This document shows positions 28,938 through 37,242 of a stretch of DNA of 41,703 nucleotides, one piece after another. Source of the stretch: Rothia gullae (lineage in GTDB: Bacteria; Actinomycetota; Actinomycetes; Actinomycetales; Micrococcaceae); contig NZ_JANCOC010000014.1 in the NCBI RefSeq assembly GCF_024294905.1, forward strand, positions 1 through 41,703, in the 5' to 3' direction. The stretch's first letter is position 1. Every line of letters begins with the position of its first letter. Below the pieces are notes generated by a model. The model searched no databases. It worked only from the letters and a program-made list of their open reading frames with translations, and was not told where the DNA came from. A program made the position numbers and the translations under genes.

Positions 28938-30104
28938 GTGAATTCTGAAGCACCCCGTCTTACCCTTCCGCCCCTGAAACTGGGCAATCTGACCGTTGAT
29001 ACTCCCGTGGTTCTCGCCCCGATGGCTGGCGTGACCAATAAGGCTTTCCGCCGCCTCTGCAGTGAATATGGCGGCGGCCTGTACGTTACCGAAATGGTGA
29101 CTGCGCGCGCCCTGGTGGAGCGTAAGCCCGAGTCCATGCGCATTATTGAGCATGACCCGGACGAGAAGATCCGCTCCATCCAGATTTACGGTGTGGACGC
29201 GGTCAACGTCGGTAAGGCTGTGCGCATGGTCGTTGAAGAGGACCGTGCCGACCACATTGACTTGAACTTTGGCTGCCCGGCTCCTAAGGTGACTCGCCGC
29301 GGTGGCGGTGCCGCCCTGCCCTGGAAGACTGACCTGTTCACTGCGATTGTGCAGACCGCGGTGAAGGAGGCGTCCCGCAACGATATTCCGCTGACTATTA
29401 AGATGCGTAAGGGCATCGACGATGACCACATTACGTTCTTGGAGTCCGCCAAGATTGCTCGTGATGCCGGTGTCGCGGCGATTGCCCTGCACGGTCGTAC
29501 TGCGGCTCAGCATTATTCGGGTAAGGCTGACTGGGATTCTATTGCGCAGCTGCGTGAGCTGATTCCGGATGTGCCGATTCTGGGTAATGGCGATATTTTC
29601 TCTGCCGAGGACGCGGTGCGCATGGTTGAGCAGACCGGCGTGGACGGCGTGGTGATTGGTCGCGGCTGCCAGGGTCGCCCGTGGCTATTTGGGGACCTGC
29701 AGAATGCGTTTGAGGGTTCGTCGGCGCGTATCCGCCCGACCCTGACTGAGGTGTCGGACATGATTTACCGCCACGCAGAACTGCTGGTGGAAACTTTCAG
29801 TGATGAGACCCGAGGCCTGCGCGAGATCCGCAAGCACGTGGCGTGGTACTTCAAGGGGTACCCGGTTGGTGGTGAGCTGCGCGCGAAGATGGCTCAGGTG
29901 CCCGACCTGGCGACGTTCCGTGAGCTGATTGCTCAGCTGGACCACTCGATTGGTTACCCGGGTGCCGCCGTTGAGGGCTCGCGCGGTCGCGCCGGCAGCC
30001 CCAAGCAGCCGCACCTGCCCGATGGCTGGCTGGATTCGCGTATCCTGGGGGACGCTGAGCGTCTGGGCCTGGTGGAGGCTGAGCTGGATATTTCCGGCGG
30101 CTAA
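28938..30104 (+). CDS. dusB: tRNA-dihydrouridine synthase (DusB-like)
   Basis: A 388-aa flavoenzyme reducing uridines in tRNA D-loops with NADPH. Visible: LAPMAGVTNKAFRRLC, ADHIDLNFGCPAPKVTRRGGG with the catalytic Cys, HGRTAAQHYSG, VPILGNGDIFS and the FMN-phosphate loop GVVIGRGCQGRPWLF, then the C-terminal helical domain. The frame is open from 28812, but the GTG at 28938 begins the family-like part (PPLKLGNLTVDTPVVLAPMAG) and CACAAT (28926-28931) sits 6 nt upstream, so a leaderless start is probable. Confidence 0.93.
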   Translation: MNSEAPRLTLPPLKLGNLTVDTPVVLAPMAGVTNKAFRRLCSEYGGGLYVTEMVTARALVERKPESMRIIEHDPDEKIRSIQIYGVDAVNVGKAVRMVVEEDRADHIDLNFGCPAPKVTRRGGGAALPWKTDLFTAIVQTAVKEASRNDIPLTIKMRKGIDDDHITFLESAKIARDAGVAAIALHGRTAAQHYSGKADWDSIAQLRELIPDVPILGNGDIFSAEDAVRMVEQTGVDGVVIGRGCQGRPWLFGDLQNAFEGSSARIRPTLTEVSDMIYRHAELLVETFSDETRGLREIRKHVAWYFKGYPVGGELRAKMAQVPDLATFRELIAQLDHSIGYPGAAVEGSRGRAGSPKQPHLPDGWLDSRILGDAERLGLVEAELDISGG

Positions 30105-30119
30105 ACACCTGACTTGTAT

Positions 30120-30157
30120 GCCGCGGCGTGCTGTTTGCGCGTCGCGGCGCATCCTTT
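30120..30157 (+). terminator. Terminator between dusB and dnaG
   Basis: GCCGCG (30120-30125) pairs with CGCGGC (30143-30148), followed by CATCCTTTTT. Other pairings inside the GC-rich arms are possible. Confidence 0.65.
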
Positions 30158-30228
30158 TTATGAGCCTGTTCGTGCGCTATGTTGCCGCTCCTGCAACGCC
30201 TGCAGACGCTACCTGTTGACCCTCACCG

Positions 30229-30234
30229 TAGAAT
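30229..30234 (+). promoter_or_regulatory. -10 element for leaderless dnaG mRNA
   Basis: TAGAAT ends 7 nt before the ATG at 30242. TTGACC at 30216-30221 is too close to be its -35. Confidence 0.6.
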
Positions 30235-30241
30235 TGAGTTT

Positions 30242-32350
30242 ATGGCTGGATTAATCCGCAAAGAAGACATTGACGAAGTCCGCGCCCGTACCGATATTCG
30301 CGAAATCATTGAAGGCTATGTGAGCCTCAAAAGCGCCGGTATAGGCACCTTCAAGGGGCTGTGCCCGTTCCACGACGAGCGCACGCCCTCCTTCAATGTG
30401 CGCCCGCAGGTTGGCTCGTACCACTGCTTTGGCTGCGGTGAATCCGGTGACGTGTACTCCTTCGTCATGGCGATGGAACACACCAGCTTCGTTGAGACGG
30501 TGGAGCGTCTAGCCGCCCGTATTGGTTACACCCTGCATTATGAGGGCGGTAAGCCCGGCGACCGCTACGAGGCGGGTATGCGCCGCCGCCTGCTCGACGC
30601 GCACAAGATTGCCGCCGAGTTCTTTGAACGCAACCTCTACGGCGCTGATGCTCAGGAGGCGCAGCGCTTCCTTGGCGCCCGCGGTTTCGACCCCGCCGCA
30701 ACCCGCAAGTTCGGTGTCGGCTACGCCCCGCGCGGCTGGGACCACCTGCTCAAGCACCTTCGCTCCCAGGGCTTCACGGACGAGGAGCTGAAGGCGACCG
30801 GCATGTTCTCAGAGGGAAACCGCGGCCTGTACGACCGCTTCCGCGGCCGCATCATCTGGCCGATTCGCACCATCGCCGGTGAAACGATCGGTTTCGGTGC
30901 CCGCCGCCTCTTCGACGACGATCAGGGCCCCAAATACCTGAACACCCCCGAGACGCAGCTGTACAAGAAATCCCAGGTGCTTTACGGTATTGACCTGGCA
31001 AAACGCGACATGACCAAGACCAAGCAGGTCGTTATCGTAGAAGGCTACACGGACGTCATGGCAGCACATCTCGCCGGCATCACCACCGCCGTTGCCACCT
31101 GCGGTACAGCGTTCGGTCCCGGCCACATCAAGATGGTGCGCCGCATGATTACCGACGACGGCTCCGGCGGTGAAATCATCTTCACTTTCGACGGTGATGC
31201 CGCAGGCCAGAAAGCCGCCATGGCCGCTTTCCAGGAGGACCAGCGCTTCGTTGCGCAGACCTTCGTGGCGGTTGCTGAGAACGGCATGGATCCCTGCGAC
31301 CTGCGCCTGCACAAGGGCGATGCCGCCGTGCGCTCGCTGATTGCTTCGCGCCGCCCGCTCTTTGAGTTTGCGATTGATTCGACCCTCGCCAAGTACGATT
31401 TGGCGACCCTTGAAGGCCGCGTGTTGGCGATGCGCGCTATCGCCCCGATTATCGCCGGCATTAAGGACCGCGACCTGCGCCCGGCCTACATGCGTAAGGT
31501 ATCCGGTCAGCTCGGGCTGGAGCTCGACGAGATTCAGCGTGCCGTGGCTTACGCGCAGAACCACCCGAAGCTTTCTCGCTCCCAGCAGGTGGAGGCTCCC
31601 GCAACCGCACCGCGTTACGAGCGTCTGAACGAGGAGCCGCAGGGCGTGCCGGGCATGCCGGGATACGCGGGCACGCCGGGTTATACGGGTGTTCAGGGGG
31701 CAGTTCATGCTGACGCGCCCTACGACCCCGCCTACGATGCACCGCCCCCGGAAGATTACGCCGCACCCAGCGCCTACGCCGGGCAGAACGCTGCCGCGCA
31801 CCCGCCGAGCAGCATTCAGCCCGCCGCACCCCAGCCGGAGGCGACCGCCCCCGCCGTCGAGGAGTTCCTCACCCCCGACCCGCGCGACCCGGTTGCCCGC
31901 CTCGAAAAGGCAGCGATCGAGATTGCCCTGCAGCACCCCGAGCTCATCAGCGTGGAACAGTGGCGTAACCTCGCCACCGTGCAGTTCCGCTACCGCACCC
32001 ACCGGGAGGTGGCCGCCGGCATTATTCACGCGGCAACCGTCATGGCGCCCACCCCCGGCATCGAATGGATCAACTGCGTGCGCTCCGGTGCTGTGGAGGG
32101 TGTACACCCCACCATCGCGGAGCTCGCCGTCTCACCGCTACCGGTCAGCAGCGCTGAGCGTCTGCCCGGTTTTGTTACTGGTGCGCTCAATGCCCTGTTT
32201 GAACAGCAAATCGCTCGCCAAAAATCCGACCTGATGATGCGCCTAGAGCAGCTCAGCGCAAACCCCGACGACAAAGAGTTCGAAGCGGTACAGCGTCAGC
32301 TCCTCGAACTGGAAATGCGCCGCCGCCAGCTCAGCGCACAGCGCGGCTAA
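30242..32350 (+). CDS. dnaG: DNA primase
   Basis: A 702-aa primase making RNA primers at the replication fork. CHC2 zinc finger: CPFHDERTPSF ... YHCFGCGESGD (about 40-65). Core with FGARRLFDDDQGPKYLNTPET and TOPRIM motifs VVIVEGYTDVMAAH and FTFDGDAAGQKAA. A Pro/Ala/Tyr-rich linker (about 450-540) with GMPGYAGTPGYTG-like repeats leads to the helicase-binding C-terminal domain. The frame is open from 30179, but the family start AGLIRKEDIDEVRARTDI and the leaderless-spaced -10 fix the ATG at 30242. Full length; ends in a basic coiled stretch. Confidence 0.96.
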   Translation: MAGLIRKEDIDEVRARTDIREIIEGYVSLKSAGIGTFKGLCPFHDERTPSFNVRPQVGSYHCFGCGESGDVYSFVMAMEHTSFVETVERLAARIGYTLHYEGGKPGDRYEAGMRRRLLDAHKIAAEFFERNLYGADAQEAQRFLGARGFDPAATRKFGVGYAPRGWDHLLKHLRSQGFTDEELKATGMFSEGNRGLYDRFRGRIIWPIRTIAGETIGFGARRLFDDDQGPKYLNTPETQLYKKSQVLYGIDLAKRDMTKTKQVVIVEGYTDVMAAHLAGITTAVATCGTAFGPGHIKMVRRMITDDGSGGEIIFTFDGDAAGQKAAMAAFQEDQRFVAQTFVAVAENGMDPCDLRLHKGDAAVRSLIASRRPLFEFAIDSTLAKYDLATLEGRVLAMRAIAPIIAGIKDRDLRPAYMRKVSGQLGLELDEIQRAVAYAQNHPKLSRSQQVEAPATAPRYERLNEEPQGVPGMPGYAGTPGYTGVQGAVHADAPYDPAYDAPPPEDYAAPSAYAGQNAAAHPPSSIQPAAPQPEATAPAVEEFLTPDPRDPVARLEKAAIEIALQHPELISVEQWRNLATVQFRYRTHREVAAGIIHAATVMAPTPGIEWINCVRSGAVEGVHPTIAELAVSPLPVSSAERLPGFVTGALNALFEQQIARQKSDLMMRLEQLSANPDDKEFEAVQRQLLELEMRRRQLSAQRG

Positions 32351-32369
32351 GCACGGTTCCTTGTGAATA

Positions 32370-32413
32370 CCCCGGCTACCTGCAGAACCTCTACGTTCCA
32401 CAGGTAGCTGGGG
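32370..32413 (+). terminator. Terminator after dnaG
   Basis: CCCCGGCTACCTG (32370-32382) pairs with CAGGTAGCTGGGG (32401-32413), one wobble. Confidence 0.75.
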
Positions 32414-32491
32414 CACCGCTGGGTAGAAGCCTCTTTCACCACCCAAACCAGCCACACAACCCTAACGTGAGGCACTTCATAGCATTTCAAG

Positions 32492-32520
32492 TTGCGGAGC
32501 CCAAACAGCCCCGGTATAGT
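32492..32520 (+). promoter_or_regulatory. Promoter of tRNA-Asn
   Basis: -35 TTGCGG (32492-32497) and -10 TATAGT (32515-32520), spacer exactly 17 bp; start near 32527. Confidence 0.7.
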
Positions 32521-32562
32521 TATTACTCGTTGCAAGGGAAACCAGCAATGAAAACAAAATAA

Positions 32563-32635
32563 TCCCCCGTAGCTCAATTGGCAGAGCATTCGACTGTTAA
32601 TCGAAGGGTTACTGGTTCGAGTCCAGTCGGGGGAG
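32563..32635 (+). tRNA. tRNA-Asn (GTT)
   Basis: A full cloverleaf: acceptor TCCCCCG (32563-32569) with CGGGGGA (32628-32634), D-arm AGCTC..GAGC, anticodon loop CTGTTAA with GTT, T-arm GGTTCGAGTCC, discriminator G. CCA is not encoded. Confidence 0.95.
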
Positions 32636-32638
32636 CGC

Positions 32639-32685
32639 ATAAAGCAAGAATCCTCAGGGCTCTGCCCTGGGGATTCTTGCTTTAT
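32639..32685 (+). terminator. Terminator after tRNA-Asn
   Basis: A 22-bp stem (32639-32660 with 32664-32685), one G-T wobble, 3-nt loop. Confidence 0.8.
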
Positions 32686-32689
32686 CTGT

Positions 32690-32776
32690 TGCCCTGGCTC
32701 GAACCAGTAACCACTCCGCCATACGCAGGCGCTGGGGCGCCTGCTCCAGGCTCCGTCTGGTTCGAGTCCAGAGCAA
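32690..32776. repeat. Palindrome built from inverted and direct tRNA-Asn T-arm fragments
   Basis: 32694-32712 is the inverse of tRNA-Asn GGTTACTGGTTCGAGTCCAG with one base missing. 32757-32771 is CTGGTTCGAGTCCAG in direct orientation, identical to the tRNA. The two pair with each other, and a perfect GCAGGCGC-TGGG-GCGCCTGC hairpin lies between them. Confidence 0.75.
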
Positions 32777-32926
32777 CAGTGGCATACGGGGTGGTTGAGA
32801 TTTTTGGTTCCTCGCGCGCTCGGAAAATCTTCGCCTCGCTAGTTCGAGTCCAGTCGGAACGTTCTCTTCAAGTCATGAATCAGTAACCACTCCACCCTAC
32901 GTGAGCGCTGGGGCGCATGCTCCAGG
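32705..32926 (+). repeat. 46-bp imperfect direct repeats behind tRNA-Asn
   Basis: Copies at 32705-32750 and 32881-32926 match at 40 of 46 positions (start CAGTAACCACTCC, end TGCTCCAGG). Between them, 32842-32857 is a 16/16 copy of tRNA-Asn GTTCGAGTCCAGTCGG. The remaining gap to 33230 shows no convincing gene, only a short ACCCTGCAAAAAT duplication (about 32965-32992). Confidence 0.75.
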
Positions 32927-33229
32927 TTCTCGGGCTTACGCCCTCGGCGAGGCAAAGATACTTCACCCTGCAAAAATGTACCCTGCAAAAATATGAAATC
33001 TAACGCACAGAGAAGTTCTCCGCCCACACATGCCACACGCCCACCTAACGTACGGCGGGGGAGCGGCCCATCGGCATCCTCTCACGCCTACTCCAGCGCA
33101 AATCCACAGGCGCAACCAAACCCGGAAAGCTACGCCTGCAGCTCAATGCAGCCTCCAGAAAGTCGAAAATACCTGAAGAGATAGCGCAAACCCCCGCCCA
33201 AACGGTCACGCTGAGGTATCATAAGGGGC

Positions 33230-33235
33230 TAAACT
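33230..33235 (+). promoter_or_regulatory. -10-like element of the holin-X gene
   Basis: TAAACT about 55 bp before the start codon; no clear -35. Confidence 0.35.
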
Positions 33236-33291
33236 ATAGGAGGTGGAGTGCGAAAAAGAAGCCTCCAAAAACACGTCACGGAGAGGTGGTC

Positions 33292-34164
33292 ATGACCACT
33301 ACTACTAATCCCAAGGCACCTAAGCGTTTCTTTGCTGGCATCAGCGGGATTAAGTCCGGCGTCGCGAACATCATTGACGCTGGCAAAACCTTCAAGACCC
33401 TCGGACCCAGCCAGGTCAAGGACGAAATCCAGATTGCAAAGCACGAGCTGAAGACCAAGGGCATCGCCGTTGGTAAGGGCGCAGCCTTCTTCGGTGTCGC
33501 AGCAGTCTTCGGTCTGTTCCTGATTATTGCGCTGGTCGCCGCAGCAATCCTCGGCCTCGGCACCGTCATGCCCTACTGGGCATCCGCGCTGGTCTTCGCC
33601 CTCATCTTCCTCATCGTCCTGGCAATCTGCGCTCTGGTCGGTCTGAAGAAGGTCAAGGCACAGCTGCCGTTCAAGCCCGAATCCGCAATCTTCGGTCTGC
33701 TCTTCGACCTCGGTGTACTCAAGGAAGGTACCGCCATGTCTGCTGAGCGCCTGAAGAAGGAACAGGCAGAGCGTGCAGAGCAGAAGGCTAAGGAAGCTGA
33801 AGAAGCAGCAGAACGCGCACGTCAGGAAGCTGAAGAGCGCAAGGCGCGCGGTGAGGAAGAGCCCAAGCCGCCGACCTTCGAAGAGCTCAAGCAGCGGACC
33901 GCAGAACGCCGCCAGCACCTGGCAGCCCTGCGCGACGACCTGCAGTCCTACACCGGCGACGTTCAGAACAACACCCAGCAGGCTCTGGACGCTCTCAAGG
34001 CAGTGCCCTCCGAGGTTGCCGCAGGTGCAGCAGCTACCGGCCGCGGCCTGGCAGAGAACGTGCGCAAGCCCGAGGTTCTGCAGGCACGCTGGAAGTCCTT
34101 TGCAGCACTGGGTGTATCCATTGCAACCGTCCTGCACTTCCTGAACCGCCTGGTTCGCCGCTAA
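33292..34164 (+). CDS. Actinobacterial holin-X family membrane protein
   Basis: A 290-aa protein. Two close membrane helices (about 67-90 and 97-121: FFGVAAVFGLFLIIALVAAAI, ALVFALIFLIVLAICALVGL) match the phage_holin_3_6 type. A highly charged coiled coil follows (about 150-230, Lys/Glu/Ala-rich), then a weak hydrophobic stretch near the end. Despite the family name, such proteins are ordinary chromosomal genes of unknown role; no other phage gene is nearby. ATG at 33292 has GGAGAGG 5 nt upstream; a GTG at 33286 lies within the SD and is rejected. Terminator at 34211-34240. Confidence 0.85.
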   Translation: MTTTTNPKAPKRFFAGISGIKSGVANIIDAGKTFKTLGPSQVKDEIQIAKHELKTKGIAVGKGAAFFGVAAVFGLFLIIALVAAAILGLGTVMPYWASALVFALIFLIVLAICALVGLKKVKAQLPFKPESAIFGLLFDLGVLKEGTAMSAERLKKEQAERAEQKAKEAEEAAERARQEAEERKARGEEEPKPPTFEELKQRTAERRQHLAALRDDLQSYTGDVQNNTQQALDALKAVPSEVAAGAAATGRGLAENVRKPEVLQARWKSFAALGVSIATVLHFLNRLVRR

Positions 34165-34210
34165 ACACTGTTCGCCGCTAAAACCGGTACAGGTTTAATG
34201 CCACGCATCC

Positions 34211-34240
34211 AAACGCCCCGATACGAGTATCGGGGCGTTT
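34211..34240 (+). terminator. Terminator after the holin-X gene
   Basis: A perfect 13-bp stem, AAACGCCCCGATA with TATCGGGGCGTTT, around a CGAG loop. Confidence 0.88.
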
Positions 34241-34357
34241 GTGCCTCTACGGGCAGGTTGTCGACTTCTGTCTCAACGTGAGGTTTAGAGATAACTCCCA
34301 GCCAAAGCCGCCCGCCACAACTCGGAGAAGGGCGCAGCTCACAGGTAGAATAGACAA

Positions 34358-34465
34358 GTGCTGTACGTACTGGACCCACCCGGTGCACGCGGCAGACAGA
34401 GGCAGAAGCGGCGCACCGTCGCACCTGAAACCCCAAAGTCACCGAGATACACTACACCCCGATGA
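34358..34465 (+). CDS. Leaderless 35-codon basic upstream ORF before the glycosyltransferase (putative)
   Basis: TAGAAT (34346-34351) ends 6 nt before a GTG at 34358. The frame encodes 35 residues, rich in Arg/Lys/Pro (MLYVLDPPGARGRQRQKRR ... YTTPR), and stops at TGA 34463-34465, forming an ATGA overlap with the ATG at 34462 that is in frame with the glycosyltransferase. No SD, as expected for a leaderless start. No relative recognised. Confidence 0.45.
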   Translation: MLYVLDPPGARGRQRQKRRTVAPETPKSPRYTTPR

Positions 34466-34476
34466 GGAGCCCCGTC

Positions 34477-35682
34477 ATGGAACAGGCAAAGACGATTCTG
34501 ATTGGCGCAGAAACCTACCCGCCGGACATCAACGGTGCAGCACAATTCGGTCACCGCCTCGCCACCTCCATGCTCAAGCGAGGCCACTCCGTACACGTGG
34601 TCGCCGCCAGCCCCATCCCCGGTCCCAGCTACCGCACCGAAGTAGAGGGCGGCATCGTGGAGCACCGCCTGCGCTCGCATCTGCCCCCGACCCACGAGAC
34701 GAACCGCATCTGCGTGCCCTGGGAGATTTGGTCCGAGGTCGGCGCAATCCTTGACGAGGTCCGTCCGGACGTGGTACACGTGCAGTGCCACTACATTATT
34801 GGTCGCGCCCTCATCTTCCAGGCGAAGCGCCGCGGTATCCGTGTCATCTCCACGAACCACTTCATGCCGGCGAATCTTGACCCGTTCCTGCCCTTCCCCT
34901 ACGCAGTGAAGCGGGTGATTGAGAAGGTCACCTGGAAGGATATGCGTTTCTGCTTCTCTAAGACTGCGGTCGTTACCACCCCCACCCAGATTGGTGCGGA
35001 TGCGATGCGCGACCTGGGTCATTTTGACCGCCCCGTCATGCCTGTTTCTAACGGTATTGAGATTAGCGATTACGAGCTGGCTGAGGGTGCTGACGCCGGC
35101 AAGGTTCCCGGTGAGCTGCGTATCGCCTTCGTGGGTCGCCTTGCCGAAGAGAAGAACGTGGACGTGCTCATTGAGGCGCTCTCCCTGCTACCCGATACCC
35201 TCGAGCACGTGGTGCTGGATATCGCCGGTGGTGGTGAGTTGCGTGAAGCTCTCGAGCAGAAGGCACACGATTGCGGCGTGTCCGACCGCGTGATTTTCCG
35301 TGGCTTCGTTCCAGATGAGCATCTGCCCGAGGTGTACCAGATGGCTGACGTGTTCTGCCAGCCCGGTACCGCCGAGCTGCAGTCCTTGGTTTCCCTGGAG
35401 GCGATGAGCGCCTCCACCCCCGTGGTGCTTGCGAACGCGCTGGCTCTGCCGCACCTGGTGGAGGACGGTGTGAACGGCTACCTCTTCGAACCCAATAACG
35501 CTCAGGATTTGGCGAAGAAGCTGGAGGCTGTGCTCTCCCTGCCCGCCTCTGAGCGTGAGCAGATGGGCCGCGAGTCCCGCCGCATCGTGGGCTTCCACAG
35601 TGCTGAGAACACCTGGCGCACCTTTGAGGAACTGTACGTGAGCGACGCTCCGTACCAGCGTTACCTGGATTCGCGCCGTTAA
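34477..35682 (+). CDS. GT4-family glycosyltransferase (PimB/MgtA-like)
   Basis: A 401-aa GT-B enzyme. N-terminal acceptor domain: ETYPPDINGAAQFGHRLATSMLKRGHSVHVV, VHVQCHYIIGR. C-terminal donor domain: AFVGRLAEEKNVDVLIEAL, VIFRGFVPDEHLPEVY and the E-x7-E region in AELQSLVSLEAMSASTPVVL. Probably adds mannose or another hexose to a lipid carrier at the inner membrane face; acceptor unknown. Two starts are possible: ATG 34477 with GAGGAG 7 nt upstream (chosen), or ATG 34462, which overlaps the upstream ORF stop (ATGA) and adds five residues. Monocistronic or coupled to the upstream ORF. Confidence 0.9.
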   Translation: MEQAKTILIGAETYPPDINGAAQFGHRLATSMLKRGHSVHVVAASPIPGPSYRTEVEGGIVEHRLRSHLPPTHETNRICVPWEIWSEVGAILDEVRPDVVHVQCHYIIGRALIFQAKRRGIRVISTNHFMPANLDPFLPFPYAVKRVIEKVTWKDMRFCFSKTAVVTTPTQIGADAMRDLGHFDRPVMPVSNGIEISDYELAEGADAGKVPGELRIAFVGRLAEEKNVDVLIEALSLLPDTLEHVVLDIAGGGELREALEQKAHDCGVSDRVIFRGFVPDEHLPEVYQMADVFCQPGTAELQSLVSLEAMSASTPVVLANALALPHLVEDGVNGYLFEPNNAQDLAKKLEAVLSLPASEREQMGRESRRIVGFHSAENTWRTFEELYVSDAPYQRYLDSRR

Positions 35683-35797
35683 GCTTCTCTAGATTCTGAG
35701 CGTTGAGTAGGAGTAGAGTGTTTTTCGTTCTCAGTCGCCGTTCATGTACTCTAGAGAATGGTGCTGACGCCTATTGCGCGCCGTCACTGCACCGGAT

Positions 35798-35871
<74 letters not shown>

Positions 35872-35873
35872 CG

Positions 35874-35919
35874 GCCCCGCCTGTCGACTTCACCCACTTG
35901 TCGGCGGGCGGGGCTTTTT
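35874..35919 (+). terminator. Terminator after tRNA-Met
   Basis: GCCCCGCC (35874-35881) pairs with GGCGGGGC (35907-35914), followed by TTTTT. Confidence 0.88.
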
Positions 35920-35981
35920 CGCGCCCTCTTTTCGTGCTCTTTTGTCGTACACTCAGGGCGCTTATTTTTGTGCATGGCATG

Positions 35982-35995
35982 CATCACCGGTGATG
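35982..35995. promoter_or_regulatory. Perfect 14-bp palindrome (possible operator)
   Basis: CATCACCGGTGATG, about 150 bp before the Yip1-like gene and 45 bp before a TATACG/TAGGGT promoter-like region. The binding protein is unknown. Confidence 0.35.
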
Positions 35996-36143
35996 AAAAT
36001 GAGTAAATGACGAACGAAGACGCACCATAGCGTTCTATACGGTAGGGTTGAAGAGTCTTGTCACGAAAGACAGCGCGATGCCGCCGGTAGATGCCGATTC
36101 AGCCGGTAGGTGTTGCTTCCACACACCATACGAGAGGATCTCA

Positions 36144-37241
36144 ATGTCGGAGAACACTCCCACCAACTCGTCGCAGGGTGTAGCCGGCGGCTACGGCTAC
36201 GATGCCGGTGCACACCCCGCGCAGGACGCTTCGCTTCCGGGTCAGGCTGCTCAGCCGGGTAATGCAGCTCAGGCTGCTCAGCCGAGCCAGCCCATGCAGT
36301 CGATTCAGCAGGGTAATGTTGTTCAGTCTGCCGCACCGGTAGCACCGCAGCAGCCCGTCCAGCCGCAGCAGGCGCCTCAGCCCGCTCAGGTAAACGCTAA
36401 TGCGCAGCCGAATGCTGAGGCTCAGGCAGCCCCCGCGCAGCCCGGCCAGCCTGCCGCCGCACCCCAGCCGGGTGCCGCTCAGCCCGGTACTGCTCAGCCC
36501 GGTATTGCGCCTCAGCCCGGTCAGCCCGGCCAGGCAGTCTACGCGCCGAGCGCACCGCATCCGGCGGTGAAAGCACTGGGTGCCACCTGGAACGCGTTCT
36601 TGGACGTTTTCTCCAGCAACCCGGCAACCGCGCACGCCCGCATCTCTTCCGCAGGTGCGTGGGGTTGGATTGTTCCCACGACTCTGCAGGCTCTGGTGGG
36701 CGCGTTCTTCTTCAGCCAGCTGGTTATCCTGGCTGCCACTGTCGCGATGTCCATGATGGGCTATATGTACGGTCGAGGCGGTGCCTACGGTGGCGCCTAC
36801 GCCTCGCAGGCTGTGCCGACCGGACGCATGATTCTGGCGTACGTGCTGATGGCTCTCGCCATCTTTGGTGTGCAGGTTCTGCGCGGTGTGCAGCTGCAGC
36901 TGACCGCGCGTATCGGCAAGGCACCGACTACCTTCACCGCAAGCATGCACGCTGTGTCGGTGTCTTCTCTGGTGCTCATTCCTTCGTTCCTGGTGCTGAA
37001 CCTGCTCGTGTTCTTCATGACCCTCAGCCGTAGCAGTGACGGTGCGTCCTTCCTGACCATGCTCATTGCCCTGGTGCTTGCTTTCGCCGTGTTCTCGGGC
37101 GAAGCTCTCACCTACCTGGGTCTGAACCGTCTGGGCCGCTTCGCGAAGTCCCCGATTATCATGCATGCAGCGTTGAGCACTGCTTGGGTTTTTGCCTCCA
37201 TGATTGTTTACTACGTCGCTATTCGCCTGATGGGAGCCTAG
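36144..37241 (+). CDS. Yip1-like membrane protein with long Gln/Pro/Ala-rich N-terminal tail
   Basis: A 365-aa protein. Residues 1-140 are disordered and repetitive (QPGTAQPGIAPQPGQPGQ, many QP/AQ pairs). Residues 150-365 form about five membrane helices in the Yip1 style (WGWIVPTTLQALVGAFFF, MILAYVLMALAIFGVQVL, LVLIPSFLVLNLLVFFM, FLTMLIALVLAFAVF, AWVFASMIVYYVAIRLM). The frame is open from 36048; the ATG at 36144 has GAGAGG 7 nt upstream. One base separates its stop from the lipoprotein gene, so they form an operon. Function unknown; membrane trafficking or envelope organisation is a guess from the family. Confidence 0.8.
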   Translation: MSENTPTNSSQGVAGGYGYDAGAHPAQDASLPGQAAQPGNAAQAAQPSQPMQSIQQGNVVQSAAPVAPQQPVQPQQAPQPAQVNANAQPNAEAQAAPAQPGQPAAAPQPGAAQPGTAQPGIAPQPGQPGQAVYAPSAPHPAVKALGATWNAFLDVFSSNPATAHARISSAGAWGWIVPTTLQALVGAFFFSQLVILAATVAMSMMGYMYGRGGAYGGAYASQAVPTGRMILAYVLMALAIFGVQVLRGVQLQLTARIGKAPTTFTASMHAVSVSSLVLIPSFLVLNLLVFFMTLSRSSDGASFLTMLIALVLAFAVFSGEALTYLGLNRLGRFAKSPIIMHAALSTAWVFASMIVYYVAIRLMGA

Positions 37242-37242
37242 A

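Noticed and set aside
32578..32886. Open frame of about 100 codons over tRNA-Asn and its downstream repeats
   Set aside because: It runs through a functional tRNA and a strong terminator; no ribosome-binding site.
32993..33184. 63-codon ORF between tRNA-Asn and the holin-X gene
   Set aside because: No SD, no leaderless -10 at proper spacing, Pro/Ser-rich composition typical of chance frames.
33292..34164. Prophage called from the holin-family protein
   Set aside because: This family is widespread as ordinary chromosomal genes, and no capsid, integrase or lysin gene is nearby.
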